A stretch of DNA of 64,000 nucleotides from CAVTHW01 sp963734625 (lineage in GTDB: Bacteria; Acidobacteriota; Terriglobia; Bryobacterales; Bryobacteraceae). The notes below the pieces were generated by a model. That model did not search any database. It was not told the DNA's origin and worked only from the letters and a program-made list of their open reading frames with translations. Below are positions 52,793 to 61,812 of this stretch, piece by piece (the first letter of the stretch is position 1; each line of letters begins with the position of its first letter). Where the stretch lies: NCBI GenBank assembly GCA_963734625.1, contig CAVTHW010000003.1, forward strand, positions 310,001-374,000. Direction: 5' to 3'. A program made the translations under genes and the position numbers.

Positions 52793-54151
52793 TCACAGGA
52801 TATACCGGCTCAGGTCCTGGTCCTTGACGATGTCGGCAAGCTGCTTGCGGACGTAGACGGCATCCACCTTGACCACCTTCTTCTTCAGATCGGGCCCCTC
52901 GAAGGAGACCTCCTCCAGGAGCTTCTCCATTATGGTGTGCAGGCGCCGCGCCCCGATGTTCTCCGCGCTCCCGTTGACGACGGCGGCGAAGCGGGAGATT
53001 TCCGCCAGGGCGTCGGTGGTGAAGCTCAGCTTGATGCCCTCGGTATCGAGCAGGGCCTGATACTGCTTGACCAGCGCGTTTTTCGGCTCGGTGAGAATGC
53101 GGACGAAGTCCGCCTCGCTGAGCGACTTCAACTCCACGCGGATGGGGAACCGCCCCTGTAGTTCGGGGATCATGTCGCTGGGCTTGGAGACGTGAAAGGC
53201 TCCCGCGGCGATGAACAGGATGTGATCCGTGCGCACGAAGCCGTGGCGCGTGTTGACGGTGGTGCCCTCGACGATGGGCAGGATGTCCCGCTGCACGCCT
53301 TCGCGGCTCACGTCCGGCCCGTGGCCCGATTCGCGGCCGGCGATCTTGTCGATCTCATCCAGAAAGATGATGCCGCTGCGCTCCACGCGGTCGAGAGCGA
53401 TCCGCGTGACCTGCTCCATGTCGATGAGCTTCTGCTCCTCTTCCTGGCTCAGGTATTCCATGGCCTCGCTGACGCGCATCTTGCGCTTGCGCGTGCGGCC
53501 CGCAAAGAGCCCCGGCAGGACGTCCTTGAGGTTGATGTCCATCTCCTCGACGCCCATGTTGGTGGCGATTTCGAAGGTGGGCCCCCGATCCTTGACGTCG
53601 ACCTCGACGGTGCGGTCGTCCAGCTTGCCCGCCCTCAGCTTTTCGCGCAGCTTCTCGCGCGTGCGCTCGAGGCTATCGGTAGTCTCGGGCTGCGCCGGCA
53701 TGAGCAACTCCAGCAACCGGTCCTCGGCGTTCTTTTCGGCGCGCTCGGAGACCTCGTCCAGCCGCTCCTCGCGCACCATGTCGATGGAGATGTCCACCAG
53801 GTCGCGGATCATGGACTCCACGTCGCGGCCCACATAGCCGACCTCGGTGAACTTACTCGCCTCGACTTTAAGAAAGGGTGAGTTGGCGAGCCGGGCCAGG
53901 CGGCGGGCGATTTCCGTTTTGCCCACGCCGGTCGGCCCCATCATGAGAATGTTCTTGGGGATGACGTCCTCGGCCATCTCCGCTTCGAGCCGCTGCCGGC
54001 GGATGCGGTTGCGCAGGGCAATCGCCACCGCGCGCTTGGCCTCGGCCTGCCCCACCACGTACTTGTCCAGTTCCCGAACGATTTCCCTGGGCGTCAGTTC
54101 ATCGAGCAACGGAGCGCCTTCGCTCGACTGGCTGGGAAGGTAGATGACCAT
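52793..54151 (-). CDS. hslU: ATP-dependent protease ATPase subunit HslU
   Basis: This 452-residue AAA+ unfoldase of the HslUV (ClpYQ) protease has Walker A in MMGPTGVGKTEIARRLARL and the pore motif GYVGRD. The middle I-domain covers about 110-240, Walker B reads IIFLDEIDKIAGRESG, and sensor/C-terminal motifs include GARRLHTIMEKLLEE. It feeds unfolded substrate to HslV in the cytoplasm. Normal length. It follows hslV by two bases in one operon. Confidence 0.97.
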   Translation of the reverse strand: MVIYLPSQSSEGAPLLDELTPREIVRELDKYVVGQAEAKRAVAIALRNRIRRQRLEAEMAEDVIPKNILMMGPTGVGKTEIARRLARLANSPFLKVEASKFTEVGYVGRDVESMIRDLVDISIDMVREERLDEVSERAEKNAEDRLLELLMPAQPETTDSLERTREKLREKLRAGKLDDRTVEVDVKDRGPTFEIATNMGVEEMDINLKDVLPGLFAGRTRKRKMRVSEAMEYLSQEEEQKLIDMEQVTRIALDRVERSGIIFLDEIDKIAGRESGHGPDVSREGVQRDILPIVEGTTVNTRHGFVRTDHILFIAAGAFHVSKPSDMIPELQGRFPIRVELKSLSEADFVRILTEPKNALVKQYQALLDTEGIKLSFTTDALAEISRFAAVVNGSAENIGARRLHTIMEKLLEEVSFEGPDLKKKVVKVDAVYVRKQLADIVKDQDLSRYIL

Positions 54152-54153
54152 GG

Positions 54154-54693
54154 CTAGCCGAGCTCCTCGTAAGTGATCGATTCGTTGGTGTATATGCAGA
54201 TTTTGGCGGCGATGGCCATGGATTTCTCGGCGACCTCACGGGCTCCCAGCGTGGTGTTGTCGAGCAGGGCCACGGCGGCGGCCTTGGCGAAGGGACCGCC
54301 CGACCCGATAGCGGCCACGCCTTCATCGGGCTCGATGACGTCGCCACTGCCGCTCACGATGTAGGTGCTCTCCAGGTCGGCGACTAGCAGCAAGGCTTCC
54401 AGATGGCGCAAAGCCCGGTCCGTGCGCCACTCCTTGGCCAGCTCGACGACGCTGCGGGCGAGGTTACCGCTATGCTGCTCCAGCTTGGATTCGAACCGGC
54501 CGAAAAGGGCGAATGCATCGGCGGTGGAACCGGCAAAGCCGGCCAGGATCTTGCCGTTATAAAGGCGGCGCAGTTTGCGCGCGGAGGCTTTCAGCACTTC
54601 CTGGCCGAGGGTCACCTGGCCGTCTCCAGCCATTACGATTTTGCCGTCTTTGCGTACGCAAACAACCGTTGTCGAACGAACTTTTGTCTTCAT
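54154..54693 (-). CDS. hslV: ATP-dependent protease subunit HslV
   Basis: A 179-residue proteasome-beta-like peptidase. ATG 54693 is chosen because it gives MKTKVRSTTVVCVRKDG, placing the catalytic threonine region (STTVV) near the N-terminus as in ClpQ. It is followed by GDGQVTLGQEV and AGFAGSTADAFALF. GSGGPFAKAAAVALL completes the signature. The mature enzyme should start at Thr or Ser after removal of the short leader. The frame is open further upstream to 54963 but that region has no H/V features. Confidence 0.95.
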   Translation of the reverse strand: MKTKVRSTTVVCVRKDGKIVMAGDGQVTLGQEVLKASARKLRRLYNGKILAGFAGSTADAFALFGRFESKLEQHSGNLARSVVELAKEWRTDRALRHLEALLLVADLESTYIVSGSGDVIEPDEGVAAIGSGGPFAKAAAVALLDNTTLGAREVAEKSMAIAAKICIYTNESITYEELG

Positions 54694-55177
54694 GGAATGG
54701 GCAGCTTCATTGTACCGCAGAGGTCGCGGAGCCTTCCTCCGGATTGCGAGAAATCGGGTTCGCCCATGTGGGCGGTTCATTCTTTTCAAGAACTTAATGG
54801 CTTCGTTTCGCAGAAACTGGCGGCACGAGCATGGCCGACGTGAACCACTGGTGCACCCTTCTTCAGGATAAGCTCCGATTGTTCGTTTTGGAGGCGGCAG
54901 AAAGCCTAAGGCATTGTAGCAACAGGAAATAGAGTCCGTTTCTCGTTGTGACGACCATTTCACATTCGCGAATTGCGAAGGCGAATTCGTCTCCGGCTTG
55001 GGCGATTTCTGGAGTGGATGTCCAGCTTTGGAAGACGGCTGTAGTTCGTTTCCTGACGTGTATGGTGTTTCCTGACGCGTCCTGAAGTGTACGCCGTTGC
55101 AGGAGTTTCCGCGAAATGGCCGCGAATAGAGTCACAACGGAGTCACAACGGAGTCACAGCGCTCAGCCGGCATCCGG
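54694..55177. other. Non-coding stretch between hslV and the M28 gene, lower GC
   Basis: About 480 bases with visibly lower GC than the flanks. A 90-codon minus-strand frame (54863-55135) has no recognised motif or good ribosome site and is not called. An 11-base triplicate repeat lies at its right end. No tRNA or terminator is evident. Confidence 0.6.
55129..55161. repeat. Three tandem 11-bp repeats (GAGTCACAACG)
   Basis: Three direct copies, the last with one change, lie just after the 3' end of the M28 peptidase gene. The meaning is unknown. Confidence 0.9.
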
Positions 55178-56704
55178 CTACTTTGCCTTGCGCTCAGATG
55201 CGGCCTTCTCTTGTGCTTGCACGTAGCGTTGCGTCTCAGGGTTTTGTCTGTTCCACTGTGGGGTGTCGTTGCTGTCCGCGAGCCGGTAGATGCCGAGTGC
55301 TATTGCGCGGGTAACATTTGCCATGTTGTTGTAGTCGAGCTTTTGCCATTCGTCGCCTGGCTTGTGGTAGTCCAACATGGAGCCGATGGAAAGGGTGGTT
55401 GCTGGGATCCCGGCTTCCGCAAAGCGTCCGCTGTCGGCGGCCGGGTAGTAAGAGCTTTCGCTTCTCGTCTCGTTCTTCACCACGTTGATTCCGGCTTCCA
55501 GGCCGGCCTGTCGTATCACTTCCGTGATGCTGGTGTAGTCGAACCCGCTGGCGTTGACCTGTCCTGCGCGTATGCCTGACTCAACGTCGGTGCGGCCCAG
55601 CATTTCCAGGTTGACATTTGCCACGGTCTTCTCGAGCGGAAATGTTGGATGCTTGGTGTAGGATATTGACCCGAGCATACCGACCTCCTCGCCGAAAAAC
55701 GCGATGAAGGCGATGCTGCGTTTCGGCCGCTGCGATAGGGACGAGAGCGCGTCAGCGATCTCGATCAACGCCGCCGTGCCGCTGGCATTGTCGTTTGCGC
55801 CGTTAAGAATGCGGTCCCCCTCCCCGGTGCGGAGGACTCCTAAACCATCGTAGTGCGCGGTGACAAGCACATAGGTTTCTCTCAGCGAAAGATCTGAGCC
55901 GCGCAGGACTCCGATCACATTGCGCATTTTCAATTCGCGCACCACTGGAGCTGGTATCTTCACTGAAACCGTCCCGCCTGTGCCCTGCCGGAGCGCTGCC
56001 AGCGCGGCCGGGTCCCAAACCCGGAATCCCTTGAAGCCGTCCCACATCTGAACCCCTCCCATGCGGGGGCCGGAGAGGGAAGCCAAGACTTCTGCGAGCG
56101 TTGGTACCGCATAGTCCTCGTAGCCACTACCGCGCAGAGGTGGGGTGGAAGTAACAACTAATGACGGCCTCAGACGGGCGATAGAGCTCCATGCGATGGG
56201 GCTCACGCGTTCAACGTACAGCGCCTTGCCGCGCAGCTGATCTGGGGTCATCGCATCCCATGCGGAGACCTCAAGAGTTGTCGGAGCCCTCACAATTTCT
56301 GCACCAGTGAGCGCAAACGCCGTGTGCTGAGGTGGCCCCATCGGCACCAGAGCGGTCTTGTCAGCAACGATCACTGCTCCGCCCATGTTGAACGACAGCT
56401 CGAACCCCTCCACCTTAGGAGTGATGAGACGATAATCGACAGTCTGGAAATACTCGTTGTCACCTGCCGGCTGCAGTCCGGCGCGTCGGAATTGTGCCGC
56501 CACGAACTCCGCCGCAATCTCCAATTCTGGCGAGGGCGTAAGGCGACCCTGCAACGCATCAGAGGCCAAGAACGAGACATCAGCCTTCAACGCATCCGCC
56601 CGCAGACGGCCGGTAACCTGTTCCGCCAGCGGCAAGGTCTGACCAACCGCGGCAACCGCGAGCACTGCTGCGCAAACTGTCTGCTGGAGAGTCCTGGTGA
56701 TCAT
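55178..56704 (-). CDS. Exported M28-family zinc aminopeptidase with PA-like domain
   Basis: A secreted peptidase of about 508 residues. ATG 56704 is preferred (AGGA site) over a TTG at 56725. Signal peptide MITRTLQQTVCAAVLAVAAVGQ. A PA-type insert lies around 90-250. The M28 catalytic part has the zinc ligands VLVTAHYDGLGVL (His/Asp), GANDNASGTAALIEIADAL (Asp), and FIAFFGEEVGMLGS (Glu-Glu). Further ligands appear near YYPAADSGRFAEAGIPA. It would trim peptides from the N-terminus in the periplasm or outside. It stands alone. Confidence 0.9.
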   Translation of the reverse strand: MITRTLQQTVCAAVLAVAAVGQTLPLAEQVTGRLRADALKADVSFLASDALQGRLTPSPELEIAAEFVAAQFRRAGLQPAGDNEYFQTVDYRLITPKVEGFELSFNMGGAVIVADKTALVPMGPPQHTAFALTGAEIVRAPTTLEVSAWDAMTPDQLRGKALYVERVSPIAWSSIARLRPSLVVTSTPPLRGSGYEDYAVPTLAEVLASLSGPRMGGVQMWDGFKGFRVWDPAALAALRQGTGGTVSVKIPAPVVRELKMRNVIGVLRGSDLSLRETYVLVTAHYDGLGVLRTGEGDRILNGANDNASGTAALIEIADALSSLSQRPKRSIAFIAFFGEEVGMLGSISYTKHPTFPLEKTVANVNLEMLGRTDVESGIRAGQVNASGFDYTSITEVIRQAGLEAGINVVKNETRSESSYYPAADSGRFAEAGIPATTLSIGSMLDYHKPGDEWQKLDYNNMANVTRAIALGIYRLADSNDTPQWNRQNPETQRYVQAQEKAASERKAK

Positions 56705-56861
56705 CGTACGTCCTAGCAATCTCAAGCTATCCCCTCAATCTGCCTCCCGGTTCCAGGCAGTATACACCCACATAAGAAACCTTCCTTATCGCTGCAAGGA
56801 TCGATTGTACACCCAACCACCGCCGCCACCCCGATCGAGGAGAGTTCTTGGCGGAAGACGC

Positions 56862-56888
56862 GATTCGAACCCTCGACGTCCAGCTTGG
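56862..56888 (-). repeat. tRNA T-arm-like repeat, copy 1
   Basis: Contains GATTCGAACCC, the plus-strand image of GGGTTCGAATC, plus ACGTCCAGCTTGG. It matches copy 2 at 57036-57062 in 25 of 27 bases. Upstream bases resemble an acceptor 3' end (GGCGGAAG), but no full cloverleaf folds. Confidence 0.6.
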
Positions 56889-56901
56889 CTGGCTGGACGT
56901 C
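56875..56901. other. Hairpin with perfect 10-bp stem
   Basis: GACGTCCAGC and its complement GCTGGACGTC are separated by seven bases, overlapping copy 1 of the T-arm-like repeat. There is no T-run, so it is not a clear terminator. Confidence 0.7.
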
Positions 56902-57035
56902 CGGATCAAGAAGTATCGAAAATGCTTGACCTTTCGGGAAGCTGCGAATGGAGTCTTCCGAAGTCACAGGATTTCACCTAATGGAGACGACGCCTGTAAC
57001 GCTATGAAGGGAAACGGTGACGGAGCGGGAGATGG

Positions 57036-57062
57036 GATTCGAACCCGCAACGTCCAGCTTGG
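57036..57062 (-). repeat. tRNA T-arm-like repeat, copy 2
   Basis: Second copy of the 27-base element, 174 bases from the first, in the same orientation. It lacks the inverted repeat seen at copy 1. No anticodon or D arm follows on the minus strand. Confidence 0.6.
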
Positions 57063-57271
57063 GACCTTGGCTTTGGACTAAGAACATCTGTGTTTACGGC
57101 GTTGACCCTGACACCTAAGTCATTGAATCGCGAGGGGGATCGGAACTCCTTTCGCGAAGCGACGCGCAGCAGATCTCCTGGGGTGACCCCAGCCGCCTTC
57201 TGTGCACAGCCGCTGGATCTACGATTCCACCATCTGCGGGCGTTCCAAACTCGACCCGCAAATGTATGCAG

Positions 57272-60220
57272 CTACCGTTTCAGTTGCAGCGCCGTCTCGA
57301 ACGAATGGGTGCCCGGGGCGACCTCGAAACTGCGATTGCCGGTTTCACCAGCAGAAGGCGTTCGCTGCACCTGCGTCCGCACGGGGCCCTCGCCCGGCAC
57401 GAACACGGTCGCCGTTGTCCCGGGCGGGACGGTCACGCTCAACTTGAAGGTTCCATTCTCGATCCGCCAGTCGCTCACGATTTCGCCATAGATCGAGCGG
57501 TACTTGGCTTTAGCGAAGGTCAGGTCGCCAACCACGGCGGGCTTTATGAGAAAGTGCTTGAAGCCGGGGGATTTCCCGTCGCTTCTGATTCCCGCCAATC
57601 CCTCCGTGAACCAGGCGCCGATTGAGATCAGGGTGTCATGGATATGGGACTGACCCGTCCAACCCTCCCAACTGGTAGTGGCGCCGTTCGCCAGCATGTA
57701 ACCCCAACCCGGGTAGTCCTTCTTGTTGGTCATCTCGAAGACCAGATCGTTGCGGTCCGCTTCCATCAGGTACTTCATCACGAAATACGTTCCATGCATG
57801 CCGGTGTCGAGATGGCCGCCGTTCTGAACGAGAATCACGTTTTCCAGCTTCGCCATCACGCCCTTGCGCAATTCCGGCGGGACGATGCCCGTAAAGAGAG
57901 GAAAAGCCTCCTGGACCGAATCGCCATTGGTGTAACTGAAGTCGCTGGCGTTGTAGAAACGCTGATTAACGGCCTTCGAAACTGCGGCTGCGCGCGCGTC
58001 ATAAGCGGACGCGTCAGCCGTCTTGCCAAGGACGGTCGCGATTCTGGAAGCGAGTTGAAGTTGGTACACGTAATGGACGCTATTGATTTGCTGGGCGGGA
58101 GGCGTGCTGCCCCTAAAGCTTCCTTTCGGCGTCAACCAATCCCCCAGAAAATTCCAGGTGTCCGAGATCGCGTGACTGGTGTGCGTAAGCAGAAGATCGT
58201 CCTGAGTCTCGGAAGCCAGGTACCCAAGCCATTTCTGGATCATCGGATAATTAGTTTCAAGCACGCCCTTGTCGCCATATTGCAGGTACATCTGCCAAGG
58301 CAGGGTCACGACAAATCCGCCCCACATCGGGCCGCCGCCGCCCTGGTTCGGGTAGTTCGGCGCCGTGTGCGGCAGCGAACCGGATGCCACCTGCGAATCC
58401 CGCCAGTTGGCGAGCCAGCGGTTGTACAAGCCTCCGGTGGAGAAGTTGAACATTCCCAATTCAAACGAGGTTCCGGCGTCGCCACCGTAGCCCAGCTTCT
58501 CGCGTGTCGGGCAGTCAACCACGTAACCGCCCAGCGTGAGGGATTCGTAGGTCCAGGTGACCATCCGATAGATCTGGTTCAGAAGCTCGTTGGACGAGCT
58601 AAACTCGCCGGCCCGGTCGTAGGCGGTGCGAATCAGATACCCCGTTGCGCCGGCAACGGCTGGCGCGGTCTCGAGCCCGATGACTCGCACGTATCGAAAT
58701 CCGTGATAGTTGAATCGCGAGCGAAAAGTCAAAGCGCCGCCATTGCCGACGACTTCGTCGCGTTGATTGAACGTGTTGGGGAATACCGTTTGGTTTCCTC
58801 CACGCCCGGCCCTCCCCGCGCCTGCGGCCGCGCCCGCTGCCGCCGGAGTGCCGCCCTGCCGTCCGGCGGTTGCGCCGCCGGCGGGAGCACTTCCAGGCGG
58901 GGCCGTGGCGCCGGGCCCTCTCCCACCGGGTTGATTCTGGCCCGGCGCATTTCCGGAAGCTGCGGGACCACCGCCCGCTCTTCGGGCGGCGGCTCCCGGA
59001 GCCGGCTTATCACGCTCCATCTGGTCGGAGTACTCCAGCTTGACGGTCGATCCCTTTGCGATCGGGGGCAATTTGATCTCGAGCCATCCGGTGAAGTTCT
59101 TCCCCATGTCGATGACCCAGCCGCCTTCAGGATAGGCATCCACCCGGACAGCCTTAATAGTCTCCATCAACCGGTTCGGCTCCACCATTTGCGCCGCAGT
59201 CAAGACTTGCGGCGGATCGAACACCGCGGCCGTTTGCCATCCGGAATCGTCCAGGTTCACCTCGTTCCAGCCAGGCAGTTCCAACGCGGCGTCGTAGCGC
59301 TCTCCGCCGTAGTCTCCGAACGCCGTCCCACGGCCGAGCGGAGTGATGGGACTTTCACGAACCTTCCAGGTTTCATCGGTAACGACCTGAACCGTGCTTC
59401 CACCACCCATCGAGATTTCCAGTTGCGCTCGCACCAGCGGGCCGTCGTGAATCACTCCAGGGTGCCCCCTCACGTACCAACCGCGCCCCAGCCAAAGCGC
59501 AACGACGTTCTTGCCCGGAACCAGATATTCGGCTACTTCGTGCGCGACATAAAGATTCCGCTTCGAGTAGTCGCTCACGGCCGGACTCAAAACATGGTCA
59601 TCCACTTTCTTGCCGTTGATGTACAACTCGTAGTAGCCGAGCGGGTTGACGTAGGCCACGGCCCTGGTCGGTTTCCGTGTCAGGGTAAATGTCTTCCGCA
59701 GCCAGGGGAACGGAAGAGGCGTGCCTTCAGCCGTTCCAGCCGGGCGCGGCTCGCCAATCCATTTCGAATGCCAATCCGACGCTTGAAGAAGGCCCATGGA
59801 CCAGGTGGCCTGTGCGCTCCAGGGCGATACTTTGCCGGAGTCGCTCCAAGCGCGGACCTTCCAGTAGACCTGCTGGCCGGAAACCAGGTTCTTGCCGCCA
59901 TATTCAATCCATGTGGTTTGCCCTGACACCACACGGCCCGAATCCCAAAGATCTCCCTGGTCCTTCCGCAGGATCTCGGGCGCACTGGCAACCAGCACGC
60001 GATACGCGCTCTGCCCGCGAACGTTCGGCGCGGGACTGAGTATCCAGTTCAACCGCGGCTTCTGGACGTCGATGCCCAACGGGTTGGAAAGGTACTCGCA
60101 GCGGAGTCCTTGAACGGAGAAGTCCGGTTTCTCCGAGGCGGCGCCGAAAAGCAGCGCCGCTCCAGATGCCAAAACCAGTAAGACGACCGTTAGTAGTGTT
60201 TTGAAGTTTGGATTACTCAT
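57272..60220 (-). CDS. Secreted alpha-L-rhamnosidase, GH78
   Basis: About 982 residues. ATG 60220 is chosen over a TTG six bases earlier. A signal-like hydrophobic start (LLTVVLLVLASGAALLFG) is followed by the GH78 N-terminal beta domain (GLRCEYLSNPLGIDVQKPRL, then QVYWKVRAWSDSGKVSPW). Between about 410 and 490 there is a Gly/Ala/Pro-rich insert. The catalytic (alpha/alpha)6 barrel shows VDCPTREKLGYGGDAGTS with the acidic residues near DCPxRE, and TTSWEGWTGQSHIHDTL. It would cleave terminal rhamnose from plant or microbial glycans outside the cell. It lies 12 bases after the MBL gene. Confidence 0.93.
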   Translation of the reverse strand: MSNPNFKTLLTVVLLVLASGAALLFGAASEKPDFSVQGLRCEYLSNPLGIDVQKPRLNWILSPAPNVRGQSAYRVLVASAPEILRKDQGDLWDSGRVVSGQTTWIEYGGKNLVSGQQVYWKVRAWSDSGKVSPWSAQATWSMGLLQASDWHSKWIGEPRPAGTAEGTPLPFPWLRKTFTLTRKPTRAVAYVNPLGYYELYINGKKVDDHVLSPAVSDYSKRNLYVAHEVAEYLVPGKNVVALWLGRGWYVRGHPGVIHDGPLVRAQLEISMGGGSTVQVVTDETWKVRESPITPLGRGTAFGDYGGERYDAALELPGWNEVNLDDSGWQTAAVFDPPQVLTAAQMVEPNRLMETIKAVRVDAYPEGGWVIDMGKNFTGWLEIKLPPIAKGSTVKLEYSDQMERDKPAPGAAARRAGGGPAASGNAPGQNQPGGRGPGATAPPGSAPAGGATAGRQGGTPAAAGAAAGAGRAGRGGNQTVFPNTFNQRDEVVGNGGALTFRSRFNYHGFRYVRVIGLETAPAVAGATGYLIRTAYDRAGEFSSSNELLNQIYRMVTWTYESLTLGGYVVDCPTREKLGYGGDAGTSFELGMFNFSTGGLYNRWLANWRDSQVASGSLPHTAPNYPNQGGGGPMWGGFVVTLPWQMYLQYGDKGVLETNYPMIQKWLGYLASETQDDLLLTHTSHAISDTWNFLGDWLTPKGSFRGSTPPAQQINSVHYVYQLQLASRIATVLGKTADASAYDARAAAVSKAVNQRFYNASDFSYTNGDSVQEAFPLFTGIVPPELRKGVMAKLENVILVQNGGHLDTGMHGTYFVMKYLMEADRNDLVFEMTNKKDYPGWGYMLANGATTSWEGWTGQSHIHDTLISIGAWFTEGLAGIRSDGKSPGFKHFLIKPAVVGDLTFAKAKYRSIYGEIVSDWRIENGTFKLSVTVPPGTTATVFVPGEGPVRTQVQRTPSAGETGNRSFEVAPGTHSFETALQLKR

Positions 60221-60232
60221 ACTCAAGACCTG

Positions 60233-61730
60233 TCAATTCCTGGAAACTACGATGATGTATTTGGTGCTGGCGCTTCCGTCCGCCGATGTCACCACGATTG
60301 CTACTTCGGTTCGCGGCGCGGTAAGCCTGACGGCAACCGGCGAGCCTGAGGCGGCCGCAACGCCGTTCACACTCAGGCTCTTGTACCGCGTGGACATTGC
60401 TACCGGGGTCACGCGGATCTCCGCCGCCTGAACCTCCATCCACTGAGTACTCATGGGTTCCCGGGGAGAATCGCGGATTCAACGAAGCGCCGGCGACTTC
60501 GATGTTGCTCAAAGTGGCGATCTTGTCGGGCGGCGCGGAAATGGGGCGTGCGCGGTTGACGTTGATTCCAACCCAGTCCGGATCCTTCAGCCGGTCCCCA
60601 ACCACGACCTGTAACAGGCCGGCTGGCCGATAGGACGGGACCAGCACGCTCTCGCCCCGATCAAGCAATGACTGCGCCGCGGCTTCGAGGTTGTCCAGGT
60701 ACCGTTCACCGGTCAGCGGAACGTCATTGTGGCCAGTGAGTACTGCTTTCACTTTGCCGCGCAATCTGGCGCGAGCTACCCGAACCGACGATAGGTAGTC
60801 GTCGAGGGGAGGTCCACTCTGCATCCACAGCGCATCCGGCACCGTCGGATTATTGCTCCCGAAAGAGTCCCCCGCGAACAGGACCCCGTTTTGCTCGTCG
60901 AGGATGGCAATGCAGCCCTTCGTATGTCCGGGCGCCTCGACGATCATAAGTTGCCGGCCGCCAATATCGATGCGGTCGCCATCTTTCACAGCTTTCAGAT
61001 TGCGGTCTATGACTGGCTGTTGGATTCCAGCCCGGCTCAGACGCTGCGCCACACTGGGTCGATCGGCCTCTCCGATGTACTCGATGCCGCCGTCGATGAA
61101 TTGATCCACCTGACCGATATGGTCGGGGTGATTGTGCGTCAGGATCACCTCAACAGGCAAGCCGCCGGCATACTGCGTCACATATTTCTTAAGCGCGCCC
61201 TGACCCATGCCGGTGTCGATCAACATTGCCTTCTGCGTTCCCCGAATCAGGAACATCTTGTCGTTCTCGGAGTCGCGGATCATGCGCACGCCGGGCAGGA
61301 CTTCCTCAGAAACGTACGCCGTTCGGTCCTTTCGGTCAATCGTGTAAAGAAAAGTGGCGACGTTGCTGTTCGCGGCTCCTTCCTTCATCGCCATGGCGCG
61401 AATGCTGTAGCCTGCTCGAAGACCCCGGGTCCCATCGTAGAGGCCGGCGATAAAGAGCAGTTGATTCGGATCAAGAACCGGACTCGCGGCGGTCGGATTG
61501 CTGCCGTCGAAGGTGTAGTGGATCTGGACGCCCGGGTCGTCCGAGTAGAGGAAGACCGATTCGGTAGTTGGGTAGCTTCCGGGCGGCGGGAACGCTTTAG
61601 GGGTTGCCAGTCTAGGGCCGGCCTGGGCGGCGCCGCGCCCCGGACCGCCTGGCCCCTGCGCGGCGCAGATCCCCGCAAAGACCAGGGCCGCAACCAAGAG
61701 AACTCGGATTGATGGGTCGCCATTTCGCAT
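60233..61730 (-). CDS. Exported metallo-beta-lactamase-fold hydrolase with chitobiase-like and cadherin-like domains, frameshifted
   Basis: Signal peptide (MRNGDPSIRVLLVAALVFAG), then a beta domain (about 50-130) like the chitobiase/hexosaminidase C-terminal fold (VQIHYTFDGSNPTAASPVL). The MBL domain follows with the metal motif LTHNHPDHIG (HxHxDH), PGHTKGCIAIL and LTGHNDVPL. Near 60440 an extra base changes frame; the continuation (VQAAEIRVTPVA, SVNGVAAASGS, IVVTSADGSAS) is a cadherin-like beta-sandwich domain ending at 60233. The restored length is 498 residues. The substrate is unknown. It shares an operon with GH78. Confidence 0.8.
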
Positions 61731-61761
61731 GTGTGTTCGATCCTCCTTAACGCTGGGGAAC

Positions 61762-61784
61762 GGGGCGCGCCAGTGACGCGCCCC
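61762..61784. other. GC-rich hairpin between esterase and MBL genes
   Basis: GGGGCGCG and CGCGCCCC are separated by seven bases, in the 82-base gap of the operon. It could reduce read-through or protect mRNA ends; there is no T-run. Confidence 0.5.
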
Positions 61785-61812
61785 GAAGATCTGCCCTACC
61801 CGAATCGAGGTT

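Larger units (their letters stand above)
56705..57271. other. Non-coding stretch with two tRNA-like T-arm repeats and a hairpin
   Basis: No gene is supported in these 567 bases. Two copies of a 27-base sequence that looks like a tRNA T-arm on the minus strand, and one 10-bp-stem hairpin, are listed separately. The short reading frames here translate to the GIRTRNVQLG and RRDSNPRRPA kinds of phrases seen in spurious proteins from tRNA-like DNA. Confidence 0.65.

Noticed and set aside
54863..55135. A 90-codon minus-strand frame as a gene
   Set aside because: No ribosome site, motif or codon support; lies in the low-GC pocket.
56850..57075. Complete tRNA genes
   Set aside because: Only a T-arm-like piece is present; no paired acceptor, D arm or anticodon arm could be folded.
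57638..59926. A 762-codon plus-strand reading frame opposite the rhamnosidase gene
   Set aside because: It mirrors the codon pattern of the GH78 gene, has no ribosome site or domain, and the minus-strand gene is well supported. Long antisense frames are normal in GC-rich DNA.
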